Assembly (NCBI GenBank): GCA_045590415.1
Contig: JAZNRA010000053.1
Span: 1-7,139, forward strand
Length of the DNA: 7,139 bases
Direction of reading: 5' to 3'
Source: RGIG3009 sp045590415
Lineage (GTDB): Bacteria; Bacillota; Clostridia; Oscillospirales; Acutalibacteraceae
The position numbers and the translations under genes were made by a program. Shown piece after piece: positions 1 to 4,881 of the stretch; the stretch's first letter is position 1; each line of letters begins with the position of its first letter. The notes below the pieces were generated by a model, which was not told the origin of the DNA, searched no databases, and saw nothing but the letters and a program-made list of their open reading frames with translations.

Positions 1-279
1 TACCTCCGTAACACTGGCAGAACTGGAAACCGTAAAATCCTGCAACCGAAACAGGTTTTTGCCGTATCGTGCGACGGTCACGGCGGAAAAATCCGTTATC
101 GTATCGCTTGCCAGTTGAACCGTCATGTCCACATCCGGCGAAGTGCTGTCACACAACACAGCCGCACCGCTCACCGTGCCGTTCATGTAACGACTGGCTT
201 TCAAGACGGCGCGTTTTCCCGCCTCAAATACCCGTTGCTCGTTCTCGGCGATCGCGGTCAATTTGTCCGAAATGCTCAT
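1..279 (-). CDS. Tail fibre / adhesin, N-terminal part (cut by window edge)
   Basis: Translating from ATG at 279 gives 93 codons with no stop before the left edge. The N-terminus, MSISDKLTAIAENEQRVFEAGK, is a hallmark of a widespread family of Firmicutes phage distal tail or fibre proteins, where this helix is thought to anchor the protein to the tail. Residues 34-93 (GTVSGAAVLCDSTSPDVDMTVQ, then VARYGKNLFRLQDFTV) form the start of a beta domain with a G-K-N-L-F motif often seen in phage fibres, before a carbohydrate-binding-like part that would lie outside this window. The ATG overlaps the previous gene's TGA (ATGA), with GGGGGTG seven bases upstream, so translation is probably coupled. It is the last of three consecutive fibre-type genes. 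What it binds cannot be read from this fragment. Confidence 0.7.
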   Translation of the reverse strand, partial: MSISDKLTAIAENEQRVFEAGKRAVLKASRYMNGTVSGAAVLCDSTSPDVDMTVQLASDTITDFSAVTVARYGKNLFRLQDFTVSSSASVTEV

Positions 280-746
280 ACGGACGCACCCCCGATCAAG
301 GCGTTCTGAATGGCGAGAATGCCGTCCAACGCCGTTTCGATGCCGCCGAGTTGTTGTTCAACCGCGTCAACGCGTTCGTGTGCATAATCAGCTCGGTTAT
401 TTGAATACACAACGCCTTCTTCCAAAAAATTTATTCGTTCATTCAATGCGTAAGTGACGTTGCTCGTGTCGTACTGCAAGCGGTTCAATTCCGCTGTCAC
501 GGCCTTGTTGGCGACGGCGCGCGCGGAATCCCCGTCAAGCGTTTGATCGGCACCGAAGCGGTGCAACGGCAGCTCCGTGTACGACGTCACCCCATCCCCG
601 ATCTTAAAGGCGACCGCCGTTCCGATTTCATTCAACACGAGCACCGGTTCTTTGGACTTAAGAGTCGGATTCACCGCTTCCAGTGCCGACGCCGTATCAC
701 CGCGCAACTGATAGCGGGCTTTCGCTTTTACCGTATGTTTTGCCAT
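276..746 (-). CDS. Fibre protein with Mtd-type N-terminal domain
   Basis: With the start at ATG 746 the protein has 156 residues. Residues 1-62 carry the pattern R-Y-Q-L-R-G-D-T-A ... N-P-T-L-K-S-K-E-P-V-L ... A-F-K-I-G-D-G-V-T-S-Y-T-E-L-P. This is the small beta domain at the N-terminus of many phage fibres, named after the major tropism determinant of a Bordetella phage. Residues 72-142 are helical with heptad-like spacing (AVANKAVTAELNRL, NERINFLEEG, RVDAVEQQLGGIETAL), suggesting a trimeric coiled-coil stalk. No receptor-binding head follows, so it is probably an adaptor or short stalk to which the next gene's product attaches, rather than a complete receptor-binding protein. The start was chosen because GAGGG lies eight bases upstream and the first residues then match the family. 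TGA overlaps the next ATG by three of its four bases (ATGA). Confidence 0.75.
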   Translation of the reverse strand: MAKHTVKAKARYQLRGDTASALEAVNPTLKSKEPVLVLNEIGTAVAFKIGDGVTSYTELPLHRFGADQTLDGDSARAVANKAVTAELNRLQYDTSNVTYALNERINFLEEGVVYSNNRADYAHERVDAVEQQLGGIETALDGILAIQNALIGGASV

Positions 747-754
747 TTCGTTGT

Positions 755-759
755 CCCTC
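755..759 (-). promoter_or_regulatory. Ribosome binding site that fixes the start of the Mtd-type gene
   Basis: The coding strand reads TGAGGG, eight bases, then ATG at 746. The GAGGG core overlaps the TGA stop of the upstream fibre gene. It favours ATG 746 over the in-frame ATG at 767, which would add seven residues (MEVRDNE) by reading within the end of the upstream gene. Confidence 0.65.
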
Positions 760-1666
760 ACTTCCATCTGCCCTTGGCTTCCAAACTCAACCGTACGGCG
801 GTTTCATTTTCAACCGCCACAACCGTAACGGCGAACAGTTCCCCTACTTCCGTAGCGGTAGTGCTTCTGTTCGTCACAAAGAAATTGCCGTTTTCATCAC
901 TGACCGATACCAAAACGGCAGGGACACCGACAAAGAATGACGCGGGAAACAAAACGCCTTCCAATTTGCCGTAATAATGCGTATCGCCCCACGAATGTGA
1001 CGGTGTTACTCTTGTGTTCAGCACGCCCCAGCACTCCGCCAATCCGCTTTCCCATTTACGGTACATCCAGATACCGTCCGTGCCTTGCTCAACCACGTGA
1101 TCCGCCGTTAAGAACTCGATCTCACCGCCGGCGGAACCGCCGTCGATGACCAATTCCAGGTCGTCGATCACCGATACGTCACCCGTATCGCCCTTGTCGC
1201 CTTTTTCGCCGTTGAGCTCACCGTTTTGAAGCTTTTGCTCCACGGCTTTTAAGAAAAGTTGTGCCTCGTCCAGCGTTTCCTGCCAGGCGGGGCGAGCGCT
1301 CTCTCCCAACGGTTCGCCCTCCTCGCGGTCCTCAAACCGCAAATACGCGGGAGCGGAGTGAAACCGCACCGTTTCGGTGCCGTCCTCCCCCTGCTCAATC
1401 GCCACAAGACGCAGTGTGGCGACCCCCGGTGCGGTCCACGCAGACGGAACCTCGCAGGATACCGTACCGCCCCTCGCCTCTAAGAGGCCGGTAACGTCGT
1501 ACGCACCGCTGCCGTCGGTGAGTTCCAGACGATAGCGATACCCCTCAAACGGCACGGAAAACCGCACCACCGCCGCCCGATGGTCACCCGTATGCCCCGC
1601 AAACTGCGGCGTATCGGGCGAAACGCCCGCCGCGGTCACGGTAAAATCAATGGTGTAAAATGCCAT
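758..1666 (-). CDS. Tail fibre / receptor-binding protein with collagen-like linker
   Basis: A 302-residue modular fibre. Residues 1-112 form an all-beta N-terminal domain (MAFYTIDFTVTAAG, then RFSVPFEGYRYRLELTDGSG and RFHSAPAYLRFED). It resembles the N-terminal virion-anchoring domain of baseplate upper proteins (BppU type) in Firmicutes phages. A helix follows (128-148, QETLDEAQLFLKAVEQKLQNG) that would trimerise. Next is a very short collagen-like G-E-K-G-D-K-G-D-T-G-D segment at 153-163. The C-terminal domain (195-302) begins DGIWMYRKWESGLAECWG and includes a Y-Y-G-K, F-P-x-x-F, V-P-x-V pattern and a final G-R-W-K; this is a recurring C-terminal fibre domain that probably contacts the cell surface. 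Domain names are from memory. Its TGA overlaps the ribosome binding site of the next gene, so the two are likely made together. Confidence 0.75.
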   Translation of the reverse strand: MAFYTIDFTVTAAGVSPDTPQFAGHTGDHRAAVVRFSVPFEGYRYRLELTDGSGAYDVTGLLEARGGTVSCEVPSAWTAPGVATLRLVAIEQGEDGTETVRFHSAPAYLRFEDREEGEPLGESARPAWQETLDEAQLFLKAVEQKLQNGELNGEKGDKGDTGDVSVIDDLELVIDGGSAGGEIEFLTADHVVEQGTDGIWMYRKWESGLAECWGVLNTRVTPSHSWGDTHYYGKLEGVLFPASFFVGVPAVLVSVSDENGNFFVTNRSTTATEVGELFAVTVVAVENETAVRLSLEAKGRWK

Positions 1667-1670
1667 GTTA

Positions 1671-1680
1671 CTCCTCCTTT
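1671..1680 (-). promoter_or_regulatory. Strong ribosome binding site of the fibre gene
   Basis: The coding strand reads AAAGGAGGAG, then four bases, then ATG at 1666. This is among the strongest Shine-Dalgarno sequences in the window and fixes the start. The hairpin of array C ends seven bases before it and could affect access to it in the mRNA. Confidence 0.75.
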
Positions 1681-1687
1681 CAATTCC

Positions 1688-1736
1688 GTCGCGCTCCGCG
1701 CGACACCTTCCTATACGCGCAAGCGTATTTCACTGC
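1688..1736. repeat. Short hairpin array C (shortened form)
   Basis: Two perfect palindromes occur here: GTCGCGC-TCC-GCGCGAC (1688-1704) and ATACGC-GCAA-GCGTAT (1713-1728), followed by the boundary motif ATTTCACTGC (1727-1736). The bases joining the hairpins, ACACCTTCC, also join the first two hairpins of array B, and AATTCC/AATCCC flanks the outer hairpin at both sites. This copy therefore looks like array B with the middle units missing. It sits in the leader of the fibre gene, about seven bases upstream (in coding sense) of its Shine-Dalgarno. Confidence 0.75.
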
Positions 1737-1753
1737 GACGGCATCCGGCGCCG

Positions 1754-2242
1754 CTACAGCGCCGCTTTGTCCAGCGTTAACTTTTTCTCGGCGATCTTCG
1801 CCTGCAGGGTCTTATTCGCCGAAGCGGCGTTTTTTTCCTTCTTTGCCGCCGCCTGCTCGCGGGCGGTAATAAGTTGCTGTGACAACGCACTTAAACGTTG
1901 CTGTTGCTTCGCCCGCGCCGACCGCTCGGAAACGGTGCGCTTGCGTTCAACGCTCTCGTTTGCCGAATCCGCCGTACCGGAATGCGAAAGCCCCAAATTG
2001 CTGAGCGTTTCCGCGATTTGGCGCTTCTCAATGAGGGCTTTCACTGCCGCACGGTCGATCGTCACACCGGCGGTGCTTTGCGCGTCTTTTTGCTGTGCCG
2101 CAATCTCCGTTTCGGTTTTCTTTAAGTCGGCGTCCACCGTCTTATTATATGCCGCAATCGAAGCATCGGTCGCATCGGTCTGTTGCTGTTGATATGCGGC
2201 GAGCAACGCCGCCGCTTGTTCTTTTGTCAGTTTCGTTGCCAT
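1754..2242 (-). CDS. Coiled-coil phage structural protein of unknown role
   Basis: The 162-residue protein is almost all helix and very rich in Ala, Gln, Lys, Glu and Ser, with hardly any aromatic residues (only two Tyr, at 17 and 32) and no Cys, Trp or Phe. Residues 5-55 and 95-155 look like long amphipathic helices or coiled coils. Between them lies IDRAAVKALIEKRQIAETLSNLGLSHSGT (62-90). I recognise the N-L-G-L-S-x-S-G core as a conserved motif of small proteins in tail or fibre regions of Firmicutes prophages, where the role is unsettled. An internal or ejected virion protein, a chaperone or a fibre-attachment spacer would all fit. There is no signal peptide or membrane segment. The start is secure: AAGGAG seven bases before the ATG. 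It lies between the hub-like gene and the fibre genes, and a hairpin array follows 17 bases after its TAG. Confidence 0.6.
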   Translation of the reverse strand: MATKLTKEQAAALLAAYQQQQTDATDASIAAYNKTVDADLKKTETEIAAQQKDAQSTAGVTIDRAAVKALIEKRQIAETLSNLGLSHSGTADSANESVERKRTVSERSARAKQQQRLSALSQQLITAREQAAAKKEKNAASANKTLQAKIAEKKLTLDKAAL

Positions 2243-2244
2243 CG

Positions 2245-4203
2245 TTATCTCCTTCCCGTGATCACGCGCCAGGTGATACTGCCGACACGCAGTCCCTCCG
2301 CCTCCAACCGCAGTGCAAAGCGGCGGCAGCGGGACACCGACGGTGTCAGCCGTACTCCGTCGTGCGCCACGCGCTCGACATCGGTATGCGTACCCTGCTC
2401 CGTGACGTAGGCAGCACTCACCTTAGCGTGCGCCGCCGCGTCCGCGAAAACACCCGTAATACGCTTGTATTCATCCGGTGCACCGAGGTCAAACTGCTTG
2501 GTACACAGCACACCCCGCACCGTCTGCGGGGTAAACGCATACGTCGCATTCACCCAGCTCGTTCCGCTGTGCGTGATCACGGTATCCTGCTCGCCCGTTT
2601 GCCGAAACCAGTACATCACCCAAACGTTCCCCACCGCATACGCGGCAGGAATACGGAGTTCTCCGCCGACTCGGCAAAGCGACTGTGCCACCGCACCCGT
2701 TCTGTCAAACGACCACCGCGACCAACGCGGCGCGGCTTCATCGGTCGCAAGAAACAGCGCGTTGTCCCACAATAAGAGGTATTCGCCGTCGATCGCGGTA
2801 CCTGCGACAACGGCGGGTTTCCTTTTGCGCAGCAGCGGACGGATCGGCTCGGAAATCGGCATCACGGTGCGTTGTGACAACTTTCCGCTCGTGCTGAGCG
2901 TATACACCGTTCCGTCCGCGCACGCCCAGACCAAACGGTTGCCGAGCAACGCGAGCGTGTCGGGCAGATCACACCCGATCTCGGTGTGGATCGGCGTGAT
3001 GGGGAACACCGCCGTCGCGGTGGTGTCGGTGACTGCCCCGCTCTCCACGTCCTCCACGGTAACGGTATCACTGCGCACGTATTCTGCCGCATACAACGAG
3101 TGCTCCTTGAACAATAAGAGCCACTCGCCCTGCTTGCCGAAAGCGGTCAACGCCTCGTCCGGATCGCCGAGCGAAGCGTACGCCGTTTCCGGAAAATATA
3201 ACGGATTATTGAGTGCGCTCCACATCACGTAGTGACCGCCGCCGAGAAACAGCCGCGTGCCGCCCGCCTCAGAACTGCGGTCGCCGCCGTACCAGGTGCC
3301 GCATCGCATATCCGAGATCCGGGGGCCCACCGACCCTGCACGCTGTGCCATGGCGGTCACGTCACCCCGAATACCCTCGCTTGGCATGGCACAGGGCACG
3401 CCGTCCTTGAGAAACCAAAAGCAATGTCCCTTGGTATCCAGTTGCACCTGATATCCGTCCACCGTACCCGACAAACCGTTACCGCCTTCGACGGTCCAGG
3501 TAAACGCCGTGTTTTCGCGTGTCAGCGTAACGGTCAACTCACTGCCCCCGCGCAACGTCGGCAGATAATAGTAAATGCCCGCACCGTTGGTGCTGTAGGT
3601 ACAGCGAAACCGGTCGGTCAGGCGGTTATAGGGTTCCACACGGGATCCCGTCAGTCCGGTCTCGGCGCGGGAGACTACCGGTGTACCGCCGGTCATATAC
3701 AGCGGTATGTACGCCCTATCGTACAACGGCTCCCACACGTTTCCCCCCGCATGCACGCCGTAAATGTCACCGTTACTCAAAAAGAGCAGCGAGCTGTACG
3801 CGGCAAACGCCTCGTCGTTCCCGACCGACACGAAAAAGCCGCACAGTCCCCGCTGTCCGCTGATGCTGAAATACCCACCGGTCGGCAGACCGTCCCGATC
3901 GAAGACCGTCACGCACACGTCGCCGCTCACATCGGTATCCGTCGAGGCGAGTACCAGCAGATAGCCGTCGCGGTCGGTGAAATACCGCGTGCGGTCGCCC
4001 AGTGCGAACTTGTGAAAACGTCCGGCATCGGTGATAAACCCCTCACGCGTGCGCAGCATGCCGTCCTTCCAGCGCATGTCACGGCAGTCGGACAACTGCG
4101 TGTCGCCGATGAGCGTCGGATCGGTCCCGACGTTGAGTCCGCCAGACAGTGCGGGAATGGTTGCCGTCACACGGCTGTTTTTGGACATGCGAGGGTGCTT
4201 CAT
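2245..4203 (-). CDS. Tail hub / nozzle-like (DNA-stabilisation-type) protein
   Basis: A 652-residue beta-rich structural protein, probably forming the tail hub or nozzle under the adaptor and helping to hold packaged DNA. The N-terminus (TIPALSGGLNVGTDPTLIGDTQLSDCRDMRWKDGMLRTREGF, 14-56) is the type seen at the start of such proteins: a G-G-L-N opening, then an R-x-G turn. Beta-propeller-like blades follow, including MWSALNNPLYFPETAYASLGDPDEALTAF at 327-355, WLLLFKEHSLYAAEY at 361-375 and NRLVWACADGTVYTLSTSGKL at 422-442. The C-terminus (RLEAEGLRVGSITWRV) looks like a closing beta-sandwich. Position after the adaptor matches the gp10-type protein of P22-like phages; that parallel is inference. 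ATG at 4203 overlaps the previous TGA (ATGA) and is preceded by GGGGGTG; ATG at 4188 is possible but has no Shine-Dalgarno. The stop is two bases before the next ATG. Confidence 0.6.
   Translation of the reverse strand: MKHPRMSKNSRVTATIPALSGGLNVGTDPTLIGDTQLSDCRDMRWKDGMLRTREGFITDAGRFHKFALGDRTRYFTDRDGYLLVLASTDTDVSGDVCVTVFDRDGLPTGGYFSISGQRGLCGFFVSVGNDEAFAAYSSLLFLSNGDIYGVHAGGNVWEPLYDRAYIPLYMTGGTPVVSRAETGLTGSRVEPYNRLTDRFRCTYSTNGAGIYYYLPTLRGGSELTVTLTRENTAFTWTVEGGNGLSGTVDGYQVQLDTKGHCFWFLKDGVPCAMPSEGIRGDVTAMAQRAGSVGPRISDMRCGTWYGGDRSSEAGGTRLFLGGGHYVMWSALNNPLYFPETAYASLGDPDEALTAFGKQGEWLLLFKEHSLYAAEYVRSDTVTVEDVESGAVTDTTATAVFPITPIHTEIGCDLPDTLALLGNRLVWACADGTVYTLSTSGKLSQRTVMPISEPIRPLLRKRKPAVVAGTAIDGEYLLLWDNALFLATDEAAPRWSRWSFDRTGAVAQSLCRVGGELRIPAAYAVGNVWVMYWFRQTGEQDTVITHSGTSWVNATYAFTPQTVRGVLCTKQFDLGAPDEYKRITGVFADAAAHAKVSAAYVTEQGTHTDVERVAHDGVRLTPSVSRCRRFALRLEAEGLRVGSITWRVITGRR
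2248..2256 (-). promoter_or_regulatory. Ribosome binding site of the coiled-coil gene, inside the upstream gene
   Basis: The coding strand reads GGAAGGAGA, then TAACG, then ATG. The near-perfect Shine-Dalgarno is formed by the last sense codons (GGA AGG AGA) of the hub-like gene, whose TAA lies two bases before the next ATG. Ribosomes finishing one protein stop on the initiation site of the next. Confidence 0.75.
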
Positions 4204-4577
4204 GCGTCACACCCCCGCGGCAGGGTATCGGTGCGCCGTTCGTACGTTTGCCGCACCGCCACCCGCTTTTGATCGTACAGCGCCGCAAAAAACTGCTGGT
4301 TATCGCCGTCGCCCTCGGCGGCGGCAAGCAGCATCGCCACACCGTACGGCAGCACGCCCCGCACGGTCTGCTCCGCAAGCGGCACGTCCTGTTTGAGTGA
4401 CGAAAGCGGCGGCGCCATCGTGCCGCTTTCCGAGAGCGACAGATCACAAAGCAGTTGGTTTATCACCGTCAAGCCCCGCTTATATACTTCCGTGTTCTGC
4501 GCGCTGTCCGGATCGCCGAGCGTGTCGGTATAGCCCAGCAGGCGCATCGCCTGCCGAAAAACCTCTTGTCCTGTCAT
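4200..4577 (-). CDS. Head-tail adaptor-like protein
   Basis: This small 125-residue, mostly helical protein probably docks beneath the portal ring and links it to the tail. Visible features are an N-terminal helix (EVFRQAMRLLGY, 5-16), an acidic loop (GDPDSAQN), a second helix (YKRGLTVINQLLCDLS, 32-47), a proline-containing loop, and a C-terminal half with LPYGVAMLLAAAEGDGDNQQFF at 76-97. That A-x-x-E-G-D-G-D-N segment is characteristic of a protein found next to portal genes in Firmicutes phages. By size and position it corresponds to connector proteins such as P22 gp4, but I cannot show homology. The ATG at 4577 follows AAAGGAAAG, which is somewhat distant; an ATG at 4581 is in another frame. 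Its TGA overlaps the next gene's ATG by four bases, implying translational coupling. Confidence 0.6.
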   Translation of the reverse strand: MTGQEVFRQAMRLLGYTDTLGDPDSAQNTEVYKRGLTVINQLLCDLSLSESGTMAPPLSSLKQDVPLAEQTVRGVLPYGVAMLLAAAEGDGDNQQFFAALYDQKRVAVRQTYERRTDTLPRGCDA

Positions 4578-4609
4578 TCATTTCGCCTACTTTCCTTTCG
4601 AGTTGTTCG

Positions 4610-4685
4610 TGTAGGGCAGGGCCTTGGTCCTGCCGTCAACTTTGTGCGCGGCTGAACAACGGCGGGAGCGAGCCCCCGCCCTACA
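4610..4685. repeat. 76-bp element with TGTAGGGC terminal inverted repeats
   Basis: A perfect eight-base inverted repeat, TGTAGGGC (4610-4617) and GCCCTACA (4678-4685), bounds a 76-bp segment. Two internal stem-loops overlap the ends: GGCAGGGCC-TT-GGTCCTGCC (4615-4634, one G·T pair) and GGCGGGAGC-GA-GCCCCCGCC (4661-4680, one mismatch on this strand). A second inverted pair, GTTGTTC (4602-4608) and GAACAAC (4654-4660), overlaps it. The plan resembles small non-autonomous palindromic repeats. I see no convincing target-site duplication at its edges, so mobility is inferred from shape only. It lies just upstream of the adaptor-like gene. Confidence 0.6.
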
Positions 4686-4696
4686 TCCCCGCTCCC

Positions 4697-4753
4697 CAAT
4701 CCTCCCTTGTGTAAAGGGAGGTGAGTCGGCGGAACACCGACTCGGAGGGATTG
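4697..4753. repeat. Miniature palindromic element, second copy of the CCTCCCT type
   Basis: The outer inverted repeat CAATCC (4697-4702) and GGATTG (4748-4753) encloses CCTCCCTT-GTGTA-AAGGGAGG (4701-4721) and GAGTCGG-CGGAACA-CCGACTC (4723-4743). This is the same order and topology as the element at 6543-6611, but with different outer and second stems. That suggests a structural family in which base pairing is kept while sequence drifts. In both places it sits directly next to a TTTCA-type hairpin array, on the same side of it. It contains no open reading frame. Confidence 0.65.
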
Positions 4754-4763
4754 TTTAAATCCC

Positions 4764-4881
4764 GTCCGCGTAGCGGACACCTTCCCATTCGCCCCTCGGG
4801 CGAATATTTCATACCGCCGTAAGGCGGTATTTCATCACGCGCAAGCGTGATTTCACCGCGGCGAAGCCGCGATTTCACTGC
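4764..4881. repeat. Short hairpin array B (five stem-loops)
   Basis: Five perfect palindromes follow one another on the plus strand: GTCCGC-GTA-GCGGAC (4764-4778), ATTCGCCC-CTC-GGGCGAAT (4787-4805), TACCGCC-GTAA-GGCGGTA (4812-4829), TCACGC-GCAA-GCGTGA (4835-4850) and CGCGGC-GAA-GCCGCG (4857-4871). The last four are separated or bounded by TTTCA linkers, and the array ends with ATTTCACTGC (4872-4881), which overlaps the end of the portal gene. The first hairpin is followed by ACACCTTCC, as in array C. Stems differ from unit to unit while the linkers stay nearly constant. Two of the five plus-strand loops (GTAA, GCAA) are GNRA tetraloops. No T-run follows. Confidence 0.8.

Noticed and set aside
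276..746. Diversity-generating retroelement target suggested by the Mtd-type domain
   Set aside because: Only the N-terminal anchor domain is present. There is no C-type lectin variable region, no template repeat and no reverse transcriptase in the window.
747..767. Upstream ATG at 767 as start of the Mtd-type gene
   Set aside because: It would overlap the previous gene by ten bases and add MEVRDNE. The GAGGG site is correctly spaced for ATG 746, and the family pattern begins there.
2095..2775. A 226-codon plus-strand frame spanning the coiled-coil/hub-gene junction
   Set aside because: The translation is Arg/Pro/His-rich with no motif, and it crosses a well-supported gene boundary on the minus strand.
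3232..4272. A 346-codon plus-strand open frame opposite the hub-like gene
   Set aside because: It lies fully antisense to a recognisable phage gene, has low-complexity Arg/His/Pro-rich translation, no Shine-Dalgarno and no family resemblance. It is a by-product of GC-rich codon use on the other strand.
4574..4878. Minus-strand open frames of 65-68 codons inside the 297-bp gap
   Set aside because: They read straight through the palindromic repeats, lack ribosome binding sites and resemble no protein family.
4764..4881. CRISPR-like array
   Set aside because: The constant part is only about five to seven bases and the 'spacers' are self-complementary palindromes. There is no repeat of CRISPR length and no cas gene.
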